Shown here one piece after another: positions 27,912 through 36,599 of a stretch of 64,000 bases of DNA. A program made the position numbers and the translations under genes. The stretch comes from an uncultured Marivita sp. (GTDB lineage Bacteria > Pseudomonadota > Alphaproteobacteria > Rhodobacterales > Rhodobacteraceae), in contig CANNCS010000004.1 in the NCBI GenBank assembly GCA_947503115.1, positions 1 to 64,000 on the forward strand, in the 5' to 3' direction. The notes below the pieces were generated by a model. The model made no database searches. It was not told the origin of the DNA and worked only from the letters and a program-made list of their open reading frames with translations. Position 1 is the stretch's first letter. Each line of letters begins with the position of its first letter.

Positions 27912-28090
27912 TGGTCATCTCCAATAGACCCGGCCATTCCGATTGCTCGGCGCAGACCGCTCAGTTCTTTCAGAGACGTTACCGTCGCTACGTAACCGCG
28001 TGGGTGCAGGTCCTGCTTGCCCACCTCGCCAGAGGCGCGTGCGTTGGCGTCACTAATCGCGCATATGGAGTCGAAATTGAGTCGGCGCAA
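27908..28090 (-). CDS. Putative leader ORF overlapping the ornithine decarboxylase start
   Basis: An open frame in the roughly 200-base decarboxylase leader that ends exactly in the ATGA overlap with the decarboxylase start. Its C-terminal 45 residues (ISDANARASGEVGKQ... then VATVTSLKELSG) have protein-like composition and codon use. A TTG at 28090 would give 60 residues, but no good ribosome binding site is visible, and the frame is open up to 28237. Polyamine biosynthesis genes are commonly controlled by leader RNAs or peptides, and a conserved speF leader motif is known in alphaproteobacteria. Whether this is a peptide, an RNA element or both is undecided. Confidence 0.4.
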   Translation of the reverse strand: MRRLNFDSICAISDANARASGEVGKQDLHPRGYVATVTSLKELSGLRRAIGMAGSIGDDQ

Positions 28091-28109
28091 TAGAAAATAT
28101 TTAGGCGAA

Positions 28110-28316
28110 CTAAAAATTTTTGGGCGGTCCGTTTCCGCGTCGCAAACACACCACAGGGCTGTCCTCGGACGCCATCTCTGATCCGCAGAACGCGCAGCGC
28201 CATTGCCCGGGTGCGGTCCGTCTCCATCGACATTCACGTGTCAGCGTCGTCGTCTTGCGCCGCCAGTAGAGGTAGCCCAGCACACCAAACAAGAGAAGGA
28301 TCAGAAGAACGGGCAT
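28110..28316 (-). CDS. Small membrane-anchored zinc-ribbon-like protein
   Basis: A 68-residue protein with an N-terminal membrane helix (residues 2-18, PVLLILLLFGVLGYLYW) followed by a cytoplasmic part with cysteines spaced like a zinc ribbon: one in TRECRW, a CxxC in RCAFCG and one in PVVCLR. I recall similar short proteins in Rhodobacteraceae. A GTG at 28346 would add ten residues; the ATG at 28316 is chosen because it starts the helix. It is upstream of, and in the same direction as, the decarboxylase leader. Function unknown. Confidence 0.6.
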   Translation of the reverse strand: MPVLLILLLFGVLGYLYWRRKTTTLTRECRWRRTAPGQWRCAFCGSEMASEDSPVVCLRRGNGPPKNF

Positions 28317-28469
28317 TGCACCATCGATAGGTCGTTTCGCAAACACAGCGCCTTTGCAGCCTTCGCAATCAGCCTGCCGTTGTCAGGTGCGCGGATCGCG
28401 AATCTTTCAAACAAACTGCGAATGACGTAACGTAAACAATATTTCCTTCATCCCTTTTGGAGCACCGCC

Positions 28470-29522
28470 ATGACAATAGACAGATTTGCCAATGAATACA
28501 AAAAAGTGAAAGACGCAATGCGTTGGCGTTCATTCAAGGACCCTCTCAAAACCGAGATGAAGGACTTAAAGGGATGTTTGCAATCGCGTGGTCCGAAAAG
28601 CGGGGTCGGACCAAAGCTCGACGCCTTACGCACCAAATTGAAGACGGGTGACGAAGCCGCGAATATTCTGACCGCTGCGGGCGTTGCCGACGGATCAAAT
28701 AAGGCGCCGACGACCAAACAAATCGAAAATGTCGCGAGCATCAAATTTCTGCGCCACATGTATCTCGGCTCAAGCACCGGCGCGCAAACAGTATGGGTTC
28801 ATTCAAGCCCCAAAGCTTGGCGAAAATACGGATGGGATACCGTCCATGCCGCTGGAACGTCCGCCACATCCTTGAAGTCCAAATTGGCCGACAAAGAAGA
28901 GTTCTTTGACTCAGACACCCGATCCAAACTTTGCGAAGCAACCCGCTTGGGCGCGACGTGGATTCAAAAAACGTTGTTGGTTCTAAGCGAAGTAAAAACC
29001 AAAACAGAAGCACGCGAAAAGCTGGATCGCTGGTTTGCACCAGCCGAGGATGACGTAAAGAAGACGGTCAAGAAGCTCGAAAAGGGTTTCAAAAAGATGC
29101 AAGGTACGCTCAATGACAACCATGTTGTACTGACCGATCATCCGCCAGAACGCGGCGATGCAAGCAAAGAATATACCGAGGCCTATGTGATGGTTGCCGC
29201 CCACAAACCAAAGACCATCTACATCGAACAGGCGCTTGCCAAGAACTACGATATTTCTGTTCTCCATGACATGAAGAAAAACTGGGCCCGCGTCATCGTC
29301 CACGAATGCACGCATCTCGATTTGTCGACAACCGATGAACAATACGCTTGGAAAGGCATCAAGCCAGGGACAAAAATAACGGCAGCGCAGGCAATCAAGA
29401 ACGCTGACAGCTGGGCCTTCTTCGCAGCAGACTGTGCTGGCGCATTGGTTGCCGGAGACATCACACGTGCCCTCAACGGCACAGGTGGGACAGCAACCGA
29501 AATCGCCTCCAACTGGAACTGA
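28470..29522 (+). CDS. Putative M35-family (aspzincin) zinc metallopeptidase
   Basis: A 350-residue protein with H278-E-C-T-H282, a conserved Asp seven residues on (D289 in STTDEQYAW) and N311-A-D-S-W-A-F-F: together these are the signature of the aspzincin/M35 peptidases (HExxH plus Asp ligand, then NADSY-F). The first 200 residues are charged and helical with no signal peptide. Base composition looks more AT-rich than neighbouring core genes. M35-like domains occur in secreted proteases and in toxin/effector proteins, and the next gene, four bases downstream, encodes an exported protein. The substrate is unknown, and activity is inferred from motifs. Confidence 0.72.
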   Translation: MTIDRFANEYKKVKDAMRWRSFKDPLKTEMKDLKGCLQSRGPKSGVGPKLDALRTKLKTGDEAANILTAAGVADGSNKAPTTKQIENVASIKFLRHMYLGSSTGAQTVWVHSSPKAWRKYGWDTVHAAGTSATSLKSKLADKEEFFDSDTRSKLCEATRLGATWIQKTLLVLSEVKTKTEAREKLDRWFAPAEDDVKKTVKKLEKGFKKMQGTLNDNHVVLTDHPPERGDASKEYTEAYVMVAAHKPKTIYIEQALAKNYDISVLHDMKKNWARVIVHECTHLDLSTTDEQYAWKGIKPGTKITAAQAIKNADSWAFFAADCAGALVAGDITRALNGTGGTATEIASNWN

Positions 29523-29526
29523 CCAA

Positions 29527-29955
29527 ATGAACCGTAGCAAGAACACCGATCGCTCAAACCGGCGCGCAGTTCTTGTCGGAGGCATGGTCGCAACCGCATA
29601 CGCGCTCTTCGCGCCGCAGAGGGGAAGCACCCAAATGAGTTTACTCAGCACACCAAAAGCCGCCGATCCCATCATCGTTGACGGTCGAAAATACGCACCG
29701 ATAGAGAACGGGTCGGCCCTAAGCCTACCCAACAAGACCGGCTACATTTCTGTCGTTGACGTTGAAACGATTGAATTGCTTTTCATCGTTCAGATCTTTG
29801 AAGCGGCTGAAATCGATCGAACAGATGCATCCCCGGAACAGATCATCGACATCACTCATGACGCGGCCAAAAACCGACTACTGCTGAAAACGACTGAAAA
29901 CAGATCTTTCACTCTGGATTTGAGAGGGTTGTCGGTATCACCTCTGGCCCCCTGA
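29527..29955 (+). CDS. Exported hypothetical protein, partner of the metallopeptidase
   Basis: A 142-residue protein beginning with a twin-arginine-like signal: S-N-R12-R13-A-V-L-V-G-G followed by a hydrophobic stretch to about residue 29. The mature part has no recognised domain; beta-rich segments such as KTGYISVVDVETIELLFIV are visible. The ATG is four bases after the metallopeptidase stop, so cotranslation is likely. It could be an inhibitor or immunity protein, a substrate or a carrier; nothing in the sequence decides this. A terminator follows. Confidence 0.6.
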   Translation: MNRSKNTDRSNRRAVLVGGMVATAYALFAPQRGSTQMSLLSTPKAADPIIVDGRKYAPIENGSALSLPNKTGYISVVDVETIELLFIVQIFEAAEIDRTDASPEQIIDITHDAAKNRLLLKTTENRSFTLDLRGLSVSPLAP

Positions 29956-29984
29956 CCCAGACCGCCTGACGTGACCCCAAACAA

Positions 29985-30016
29985 AAGGCCCCTGCGCAAA
30001 ACTGTGCAGGGGCCTT
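29985..30016. terminator. Bidirectional rho-independent terminator
   Basis: AAGGCCCCTGC (29985-29995) pairs with GCAGGGGCCTT (30006-30016) across a ten-base loop, with an A-run before and a short T/A tract after. It lies between the convergent metallopeptidase unit and the sdh operon, 40 bases from the sdhB stop, and is best oriented for sdh on the minus strand. Confidence 0.85.
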
Positions 30017-30057
30017 AACATGTCGAGACTGGTTATTAACCGTGCCTTTATGACCGA

Positions 30058-30837
30058 TCAAACGTGCCGTTCGATCATCATCTTCTTGATCTCGGCAATC
30101 GCCTTTGCGGGGTTAAGACCTTTGGGGCAGGTCTTGGCGCAGTTCATGATTGTATGGCAGCGATACAGTTTGAACGGATCTTCCAGTTCATCCAACCGTT
30201 CGCCTGTAGCCTCGTCGCGGCTGTCGATGATCCAGCGATAGGCATGCAACAACGCGGCTGGCCCAAGATACCGATCACCGTTCCACCAGTAAGACGGGCA
30301 AGACGTCGAGCAAGACGCGCACATCACGCACTCATACAAACCGTCGAGCTTTTTGCGGTCTTCGATGGACTGCTTCCACTCTTTAGCCGGACGGTTTGTC
30401 TTGGTTTCCAGCCACGGCATGATCGACGCGTGCTGTGCATAAAAGTGCGTCAGATCCGGGATCAGGTCCTTGACCACAGGCATGTGCGGTAGCGGATAAA
30501 TCTTCACGTCGCCGGTGATCTCGTCGAGGCCGTAAATACAGGCCAGAGTGTTGATCCCGTCGATGTTCATCGCACACGAACCACAGATCCCCTCGCGGCA
30601 AGACCGGCGGAAGGTTAGCGTCGGGTCGATCTCGTTCTTGATCTTGATCAGCGCGTCCAGAACCATCGGACCGCATTTGTCCATGTCGAGGAAATACGTA
30701 TCGACCTGCGGGTTCTTACCGTCATCCGGGTTCCAGCGATAGATGCTGAACTTGCGGACATTTGTAGCGCCTTCGGGCTTAGGCCAGGTCTTGCCCGTGC
30801 GGATCGTCGAATTCTTGGGGAGCGTCAGTTGAACCAT
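30058..30837 (-). CDS. sdhB: Succinate dehydrogenase iron-sulfur subunit
   Basis: A 259-residue subunit carrying three iron-sulfur clusters that passes electrons from the SdhA flavin to ubiquinone. The N-terminal ferredoxin domain has [12 protein letters not shown] (2Fe-2S) with its remaining Cys in LACIYG; the C-terminal domain has CASCSTSCP and [14 protein letters not shown] (4Fe-4S and 3Fe-4S). It is the last gene of sdhC-sdhD-sdhA-(lipoprotein)-sdhB, ten bases after the lipoprotein gene. The operon terminates at 29985-30016. Confidence 0.97.
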   Translation of the reverse strand: MVQLTLPKNSTIRTGKTWPKPEGATNVRKFSIYRWNPDDGKNPQVDTYFLDMDKCGPMVLDALIKIKNEIDPTLTFRRSCREGICGSCAMNIDGINTLACIYGLDEITGDVKIYPLPHMPVVKDLIPDLTHFYAQHASIMPWLETKTNRPAKEWKQSIEDRKKLDGLYECVMCASCSTSCPSYWWNGDRYLGPAALLHAYRWIIDSRDEATGERLDELEDPFKLYRCHTIMNCAKTCPKGLNPAKAIAEIKKMMIERHV

Positions 30838-30847
30838 GTCTCTCTCC

Positions 30848-31156
30848 TTAGCGAAGCAAAGCTGGCAGGCCTTCAGCCGCCAGGCAAGTCAATGTCTCGG
30901 GTTGCGAGACGATATCTGTCACGATCTGTACCGTGCTTTCTGTTGGGCCCGCCACGCTGTCCAGCGCCAGTGCCCTGATCTGTACCGCAGTGGCATTGTC
31001 GATCACACAGTCCAGCGCGGGTTCCAAAGGGACACCAGGAAACCGCTCGACCAACACAGGTGTGATCGCCGACCGTGCCGCATCGCGCGCAATCTGGTCC
31101 TGCTGCTGTACGGAACAGCCGGCCAGAACCAGACACGCGACGAATGCGAAACGCAT
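30848..31156 (-). CDS. Small lipoprotein encoded between sdhA and sdhB
   Basis: A 102-residue protein with an N-terminal lipoprotein signal ([15 protein letters not shown], lipobox LAGC with the acylated Cys at residue 14). The mature part contains two further cysteines (LDCVID, LTCLAA) that may pair. Its ATG overlaps the sdhA TGA by one base, so it is translationally coupled to complex II. I recall comparable short lipoproteins at this position in other Rhodobacteraceae. A role in complex II assembly is only a guess from position. Confidence 0.7.
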   Translation of the reverse strand: MRFAFVACLVLAGCSVQQQDQIARDAARSAITPVLVERFPGVPLEPALDCVIDNATAVQIRALALDSVAGPTESTVQIVTDIVSQPETLTCLAAEGLPALLR

Positions 31157-32961
31157 CAGAACGTCCGTTCCTTTGGTGCGATCTTCTTGATGCTGATGCC
31201 GCCCTGCTCTTCCGTCGTCAGCGGGTCTTTCACCACCGGACGGTAGGTCAGGTCAGTCTTGTTGCCTTCGACCCGAGCAATAGTGTGCACACGCCACTTT
31301 TCGTCGTCACGCGTCGTGAAATCCTCGTGCGCATGCGCGCCACGGCTTTCCTTGCGCGCCTCGGCCCCGGCAATTGTCGCCAGCGCATTGGGCATCAGGT
31401 TGGTCAGCTCAAGCGTTTCCATCAGGTCGCTGTTCCAGACAAGGCTACGGTCGGTGACTTGAAGATCACCCATCTTGCCCGCAATCGCGACCATCTTGTC
31501 GAGACCTTCTTTCATAGTCTTCGACGTCCGGAACACGGCCGCATCGGCCTGCATTGTCTTCTGCATCTCAAGCCGCAGATCGGCAGTCGGGATCGAACCC
31601 GTCGCGTTACGCAGCCCGTCAAACCGGTCGAACGCCTTGTCCACCGACGCGGCGTTGGTCGACGGCACAGCCGAGTCGCGGTCCACAACTTTGCCCGCAC
31701 GAATGGCAGCGGCACGACCGAACACCACAAGGTCAATAAGCGAGTTGGAGCCCAGACGGTTCGCACCGTGTACAGACGCACAGCCAGCTTCGCCCACGGC
31801 CATCAAGCCAGGAACAACAGCGTTCGGGTCTTTGGCAGTCGGGTTCAGCACCTCACCCCAATAGTTCGTCGGGATGCCGCCCATGTTGTAGTGTACCGTC
31901 GGCAGAACCGGGATCGGTTCCTTGGTCACATCAACACCAGCGAAGATCTTGGCGCTTTCCGAGATACCCGGCAAACGTTCCGCCAAAGCCTCTTTCGGCA
32001 GGTGCGACAGGTTCAGGTGGATATGGTCGCCTTCGGCGCCAACACCGCGGCCCTCGCGGATTTCCATCGTCATCGACCGGCTGACATAGTCACGCGGTGC
32101 GAGGTCTTTGTAGTTGGGCGCATAGCGCTCCATGAACCGCTCGCCCTCGGAGTTGGTGAGATAGCCACCTTCGCCGCGTGCGCCCTCGGTGATCAGACAG
32201 CCCGAGCCATAGATACCCGTCGGGTGGAACTGCACGAACTCCATGTCCTGAAGCGGCAGGCCGGCACGGGCCACCATGCCGCCACCGTCGCCGGTGCAGG
32301 TGTGGGCCGAGGTCGCGCTGAAATAGGCACGGCCGTAACCGCCCGTCGCCAGCACCACCATCTTGGCGTTGAAGACATGCATCGTGCCGTCGTCCAGCTT
32401 CCAGCAGACAACGCCTGTGCAGGCACCGTCGTCGGACATGATAAGGTCGATGGCAAAATATTCGATGTAGAACTCGGCGTTGTTCTTCAGCGACTGACCA
32501 TACAGCGTGTGCAGGATCGCGTGACCGGTCCGGTCAGCGGCCGCACAGGTGCGCTGTACGGGTGGGCCCTCTCCGAACTCGGTCGTGTGACCGCCGAACG
32601 GGCGCTGGTAAATCTTACCTTCCTCGGTCCGCGAGAACGGCACGCCGTAATGCTCAAGCTCGTAAACCGCCTTGGGCGCTTCACGGGCAAGGTATTCCAT
32701 CGCATCCGTGTCACCAAGCCAGTCCGATCCTTTCACAGTATCGTACATGTGCCACTGCCAGTGGTCCGGACCCATGTTCGACAACGAAGCGGCAATGCCG
32801 CCCTGCGCCGCAACCGTGTGCGAACGTGTCGGGAAGACTTTGGTCACACACGCCGTGCGCAACCCTTGTTCGGCCATGCCAAGCGTGGCGCGCAAACCTG
32901 CACCGCCTGCGCCGACGACCACGACGTCATATTCATGCGTCTCGTATTCGTATTCAGCCAT
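31156..32961 (-). CDS. sdhA: Succinate dehydrogenase flavoprotein subunit
   Basis: A 601-residue catalytic subunit of complex II. It contains the FAD motif [11 protein letters not shown] near residue 15, the covalent-FAD motif [10 protein letters not shown] (His attachment site), the dicarboxylate-binding region [21 protein letters not shown] and the C-terminal [11 protein letters not shown]. It oxidises succinate to fumarate. The open frame reaches 33042, but the ATG at 32961 gives the usual N-terminus ([17 protein letters not shown]) and avoids overlap with sdhD. Confidence 0.97.
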   Translation of the reverse strand: MAEYEYETHEYDVVVVGAGGAGLRATLGMAEQGLRTACVTKVFPTRSHTVAAQGGIAASLSNMGPDHWQWHMYDTVKGSDWLGDTDAMEYLAREAPKAVYELEHYGVPFSRTEEGKIYQRPFGGHTTEFGEGPPVQRTCAAADRTGHAILHTLYGQSLKNNAEFYIEYFAIDLIMSDDGACTGVVCWKLDDGTMHVFNAKMVVLATGGYGRAYFSATSAHTCTGDGGGMVARAGLPLQDMEFVQFHPTGIYGSGCLITEGARGEGGYLTNSEGERFMERYAPNYKDLAPRDYVSRSMTMEIREGRGVGAEGDHIHLNLSHLPKEALAERLPGISESAKIFAGVDVTKEPIPVLPTVHYNMGGIPTNYWGEVLNPTAKDPNAVVPGLMAVGEAGCASVHGANRLGSNSLIDLVVFGRAAAIRAGKVVDRDSAVPSTNAASVDKAFDRFDGLRNATGSIPTADLRLEMQKTMQADAAVFRTSKTMKEGLDKMVAIAGKMGDLQVTDRSLVWNSDLMETLELTNLMPNALATIAGAEARKESRGAHAHEDFTTRDDEKWRVHTIARVEGNKTDLTYRPVVKDPLTTEEQGGISIKKIAPKERTF

Positions 32962-32981
32962 GTTGCTGGAAACTCCGTGTC

Positions 32982-33353
32982 TCAAAGGGCCATTTTGGCG
33001 ATTGCAAAGACGCCAACAGCGGCCGCGCCGTAGCTGATGCATGTCATGCCAAGGATCAGGATCTTCTCCCAGATACCGTGGACATAGTCTTCGATCAGAA
33101 CTTGGAAACCATCATTGAAGTGTTTGAAGCCCACGATCAGGGTCAGCGCCGCGATGATCGCCGGGAACGGGCGCGCATAGTAAGCCTGCACCTCTTCAAA
33201 GGACGATCCAAGGACGCCCCCGAAAGTGAAGACAAAGAACGGGATAAGAAGCAGCAGTGCGACAGAAGATTTCTTCATCGCCCAGAAATGCTCGGTCCCG
33301 GATTTCGCGGCACCCCAGCCAGTGGCGCGTTTACGGTCAGTCAGAAAAGCCAT
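32982..33353 (-). CDS. sdhD: Succinate dehydrogenase membrane anchor subunit
   Basis: A 123-residue subunit with three transmembrane helices (about residues 30-48, 62-79 and 97-117) and the motif [16 protein letters not shown] typical of the SdhD heme/quinone-side helix. With SdhC it anchors SdhAB and forms the ubiquinone site. It lies 12 bases after sdhC. Sequence is divergent, as in the family, but position and topology leave little doubt. Confidence 0.93.
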   Translation of the reverse strand: MAFLTDRKRATGWGAAKSGTEHFWAMKKSSVALLLLIPFFVFTFGGVLGSSFEEVQAYYARPFPAIIAALTLIVGFKHFNDGFQVLIEDYVHGIWEKILILGMTCISYGAAAVGVFAIAKMAL

Positions 33354-33365
33354 GATGCGCCTCCT

Positions 33366-33752
33366 TTACCAAAGAACAACGACAGAAAAGACAGTCAGAA
33401 CAGCAGAGCCGATAATCACCATCCAACCCAACATCTCGGCCTTGTCGATCTCAAGCATCTTGGCATTGTCCCAAATGAGATGCCGGACGCCAGCCAGCGT
33501 GTGATACCATATCGCCCAAAGCGACAGGAACATCACCAGATCGCCGAACCAGCTTGTGACAAAGCCATTGGCGAAAGCGAAATATTCCGGCCCCGTTGAG
33601 GCCGCGAGCAACCACCAGACAATCATCAGCGCCGCAACGATCAGAGCGTTGCCCGTAATCCGTGTGAGGATCGACGAGATCGAAGTAAGCTGGGGGCGAT
33701 AAACTTGCAGGTGTGGTGACAGGGGTCGATTGCCCCGATTGACGTCAGCCAT
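33366..33752 (-). CDS. sdhC: Succinate dehydrogenase cytochrome b556 subunit
   Basis: A 128-residue subunit with three transmembrane helices. The signatures are RPLSPHLQVYRPQLTSISS-type N-terminus (the Ser/Arg quinone-site segment) and WYHTLAGVRHLIWD, whose histidine ligates heme b in the family. It is the first gene of the sdh operon. About 120 bases upstream lies a pair of TGTGATCACA palindromes. Confidence 0.95.
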   Translation of the reverse strand: MADVNRGNRPLSPHLQVYRPQLTSISSILTRITGNALIVAALMIVWWLLAASTGPEYFAFANGFVTSWFGDLVMFLSLWAIWYHTLAGVRHLIWDNAKMLEIDKAEMLGWMVIIGSAVLTVFSVVVLW

Positions 33753-33869
33753 GATCTGAGTCCTTTCCGGTTCCTGAAAGCCTTTTTATTGCTTTTGAAA
33801 GCTGTGTCACGCCGACCAACCACCTAAAAGCGCGGTTTTTTGGCGCAACAGGCCAGATTTCTTGAAATA

Positions 33870-33900
33870 TGTGATCACACGCAGGAAAACTGTGATCACA
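33870..33900 (-). promoter_or_regulatory. Paired TGTGATCACA operators upstream of sdhC
   Basis: Two perfect copies of the palindrome TGTGATCACA lie at 33870-33879 and 33891-33900, centre-to-centre 21 bp, on one face of the helix. They are 118-148 bases upstream of the sdhC ATG. The same pair with identical spacing lies upstream of sucC. A dimeric regulator binding cooperatively is inferred; its identity is unknown. The arms touch, unlike a CRP site. Confidence 0.75.
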
Positions 33901-34047
33901 AATTAGAAAGCCGGCTGCATTGCGCGTCTTGCTTCGGATTTCTGTTACCGCCAACATACTGATTTTCCATCAGCACGCCGACTCGCCCAATGGTTTGAGC
34001 ACCATTCATCGGATCACGGCTCGGTAAAAAGTCGCGCCATTAGGCCA

Positions 34048-34769
34048 TCAGGAATCGAGCATCCGGTACAATCTGCGCAAGTGATCCTCGAATTCTTCAC
34101 ACATGATAATTGACTGATCTGAAGGATCGTAAAACGCGTTGGCCTCGCCACATTCGCCTGTGATCACCTGTACCGTGCTCGGGAACCCGAAATCCGCATT
34201 CAGCGCTTCGACCTCTGCTTCTATGACCTCGGCGGTGAACTGCCCTCGATTTCCTGTTCGAACTGCATCGGTTCTCCCCCCTCCGCCAGCTCATCAAACA
34301 CCGCCCCCCAGCTGTCGGCCGCCAACTCGTATTCCTCGACGCAATACTCTGCCCGCTCTTCAGGCAGTTCCATTTCTTCGGCAAAGTCGTCGCGCGTGTC
34401 GGTGTCGCCTCCATAGAACAGGCAGACCGTGTTGTAGAACCGCTGCTCATCCGGGCCGTGCGTGTCCCAATAGGGTACCGGATAATCAGCATTCGCCACC
34501 GCTTCCGCCCAGAACCCATTGGCCACGTCATAGGCCATGTCCAACGCGGACTCTGGTTCGAATAACTGATCAATAAGCAGGATCGACGCCACATCCGCCG
34601 CGTCTTCCTCTTGCCCGAAGACAGGCATCTGCATCACGTCGATCAGGGCATGACCCAACTCGTGATAAAATATCCCAAGAATATTCGCTTCGACAAAGGC
34701 GTCTTCCGCCTCGTCGGCCATCAGACTGCCGGGGACACCGGCAGCCAAAAGGGCAAGCGCATATCTCAC
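34048..34769 (-). pseudogene. DUF4344 putative metallopeptidase gene with frameshift
   Basis: The frame begins at a GTG (34769-34767) that overlaps the mch stop as GTGA, encodes a signal peptide (MRYALALLAAGVPGSLMAD) and the zinc motif FYHELGHALI, and runs to AADSWGAVFDELAEGG before stopping at 34221. Shifting one base at about 34245-34249 restores the expected C-terminus: QFTAEVIEAEVEALNADFG, then TVQVITGECGEANAFYD and LRRLYRMLDS, ending at 34048. That tail matches the pattern of DUF4344 proteins. So a single-base indel breaks the gene, or the base call is wrong. The intact protein would be an exported HExxH peptidase-like protein. Confidence 0.75.
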
Positions 34770-35797
34770 ACAGGCATCAATGCCCAATAATCAAGGTCAA
34801 GCAAGACGTGCGGCAGGTACTTCCCGTCTTCACCCTTCAACTCCATCGACCCACCAGCCGACGTCGCCACCAGCCGCAAACGCACAGCGCCCACACCTGG
34901 GGCCGAGGTTTCCGCCTTGTCCAGCACCTCGGACCACGCGCGCACGGTCGTCCCGCTGAAACACGGGTTCGCATGCGCCCCGCCGTTTAACCCAACGATC
35001 ATCTGTGCATTCGCCAGACCGTTGAACGACAGCGCGCGCGCCATGCTGATCACATGCCCACCATAGATCAGCCGCTGCCCATCGGGCCGGAACGTGGCAT
35101 CGAAATGCACCTTGGCGGTGTTCTGCCAAAGCCGCGTCGCCATCATGTGCTCGGCTTCTTCGATGGTCACACCGTCAACGTGGTCGATCTTTTCGCCAAC
35201 GGCATAGTCACCCCAGCGGTGCGGCTCGCCCGCCAGTTCGAAATCATAATCGCTGAAATCCAATCCGCTCGGGATGCTCAGATCCTCGACCGCCAAGACC
35301 GTCTTCAATTCCGGCACAACGGTTTCGGGCGCTGCGGCTTCCGCGTCGCGTTTGCGCACCATGACCCAGCGGACATACTCCATCACCAACTGGTCGTTCT
35401 GGTTCAGACCACGTGTCCGGACCCAAACCACACCGGTCTTGCCGTTGGAGTTCTGCTTGAGCCCAATCACCTCGGATTCTGAACGCAGCGTGTCACCTGC
35501 ATAAACCGGGGCCAGCCAGCGCCCCTCGGCATAGCCCAGATTGGCCACCGCGTTCAGAGATACATCGGGAACCGTCTTGCCGAACACCACGTGGAACGCC
35601 GCCAGATCGTCGATCGGGGACGACGGCAAACCACAGCTCTGTGCAAAAAGATCCGACGAATACAGCGCATGTCGGGCCGGATAAAGCGCATGATACAGCG
35701 CCCGCTCTCCACCTGACACGGTGCGCGGCACCGCGTGGCGGATCACCTGCCCGACCGAGTAATCCTCGAAGAAGCGGCCTTCATTCGTTTTCGTCAT
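34766..35797 (-). CDS. mch: Mesaconyl-CoA hydratase (beta-methylmalyl-CoA dehydratase)
   Basis: A 343-residue protein with two MaoC-type hot-dog domains that interconverts mesaconyl-CoA and (2R,3S)-beta-methylmalyl-CoA in the ethylmalonyl-CoA pathway. Sequence agrees with the Rhodobacter enzyme over its length, for example FGKTVPDVSLNAVANLGYA, LEYVRWVMVRKRD-type segment, EKIDHVDGVTIEEAEHM and YGGHVISMARALSFNGLANA. The ATG at 35797 has AGGGCG upstream and gives the family's usual length; the frame is open to 35851. Its product feeds the malyl-CoA step. Confidence 0.93.
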   Translation of the reverse strand: MTKTNEGRFFEDYSVGQVIRHAVPRTVSGGERALYHALYPARHALYSSDLFAQSCGLPSSPIDDLAAFHVVFGKTVPDVSLNAVANLGYAEGRWLAPVYAGDTLRSESEVIGLKQNSNGKTGVVWVRTRGLNQNDQLVMEYVRWVMVRKRDAEAAAPETVVPELKTVLAVEDLSIPSGLDFSDYDFELAGEPHRWGDYAVGEKIDHVDGVTIEEAEHMMATRLWQNTAKVHFDATFRPDGQRLIYGGHVISMARALSFNGLANAQMIVGLNGGAHANPCFSGTTVRAWSEVLDKAETSAPGVGAVRLRLVATSAGGSMELKGEDGKYLPHVLLDLDYWALMPV

Positions 35798-35837
35798 TGC
35801 AGCGCCCTTTGTTGCGGTCGCGGGTCGGTCGAGTGTG

Positions 35838-36041
35838 TCACTGTTCGCCAAGTTTCATCTCCGGGCTATAGGGGGTGTCGATCTCTTTGGTCACCGCCTG
35901 CCCACAGCGCATCACACCATTGGCGTGATCGAACGCATAGGTGGGATCGCCATAAAGCTCCCACCCCTTGCTAAGGGCCAACGACACCTTGTGGCAAAAG
36001 GCCGACGTGTCATCTTCAGTCAAAAGTCGATAAATTTTCAT
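35838..36041 (-). CDS. DUF1737 small protein
   Basis: A 67-residue protein that fits the DUF1737 family: MKIYRLLTEDDTSAFCHKVS, ALSKGWELYGDPTYAF and CGQAVTKE are the typical blocks. It is cytoplasmic, with no signal or membrane segment. It is encoded three bases after the NnrU-like gene and 41 bases before mch, so it is probably in the same transcript. Function is unknown. Confidence 0.8.
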   Translation of the reverse strand: MKIYRLLTEDDTSAFCHKVSLALSKGWELYGDPTYAFDHANGVMRCGQAVTKEIDTPYSPEMKLGEQ

Positions 36042-36044
36042 ATC

Positions 36045-36596
36045 TCACCCCGGGAACGGCCAAACGCCGAGCCACGCGTGTACGCCCGTCATCAGCCCGA
36101 ACATCACCAGCGTGATGACCACGAGAACCACGTCCTTCTTGGCCTCACCCGGTTGCGGACGATCCCACACAGGCACCGCCTTGTTGATCAGGATCACCTC
36201 GAGCACCGCCCAGGCAAGCATACCACCGAACAGGATGATCGAGGCCAGATCGCCATTTACCAAAAGGTGCGCCACCGCCCAGATCTTGACCGAGGTCAGC
36301 TGCGGATGCCGCATCTTGCCCCGCAGGCGGCCTGTGGTGGCACTCATGCCGAACACAAACACGGCAACCAGCATCAACAGGTTGTTGATATGCACCATGA
36401 AGGCAGGAGGGTTCCAAACAGGGACAAACTCTGCGCCGCGATAGCCCCAGATCATCAGAACAAGGCTGATAAGCAGCAGAACCGCCACAACGCCCTTGCC
36501 TTTGTCGCCCATTGCCGCACGTTGGTCTGGCGCGACACGCTTGAAAATATGGGCTCCGACCCAAATCAGCAGTCCGAGAACAAGAAGACCCATCAT
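36045..36596 (-). CDS. NnrU-family membrane protein
   Basis: A 183-residue polytopic membrane protein with about five helices and the NnrU features GAHIFKRVAPDQR, WGYRGAEFVPVW, MSATTGRLRGKMRHPQLTSV-type loop and HLLVNGDLASIILFGG. NnrU was named from nitric-oxide/nitrite reduction clusters and is related to isoprenylcysteine methyltransferase-like membrane proteins; no denitrification genes are nearby, so its role here is open. It starts next to the mcl2 stop (a GGGGTAAG site overlaps it); the second Met codon at 36593 is equally possible. Confidence 0.85.
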   Translation of the reverse strand: MMGLLVLGLLIWVGAHIFKRVAPDQRAAMGDKGKGVVAVLLLISLVLMIWGYRGAEFVPVWNPPAFMVHINNLLMLVAVFVFGMSATTGRLRGKMRHPQLTSVKIWAVAHLLVNGDLASIILFGGMLAWAVLEVILINKAVPVWDRPQPGEAKKDVVLVVITLVMFGLMTGVHAWLGVWPFPG

Positions 36597-36599
36597 GGC

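Noticed and set aside
31075-33033. 652-codon plus-strand ORF antisense to sdhA
   Set aside because: The antisense frame of the strongly conserved sdhA; long open antisense frames are usual in GC-rich coding sequence.
33745-33957. 70-codon minus-strand ORF upstream of sdhC
   Set aside because: It spans the paired operators and leader, has no ribosome binding site and no recognised similarity.
34159-34168. TGTGATCACC, nine of ten bases matching the sdh/suc palindrome
   Set aside because: Single copy inside the restored reading frame of the DUF4344 gene and without the 21-bp partner; probably chance, although it is near the sdh operators.
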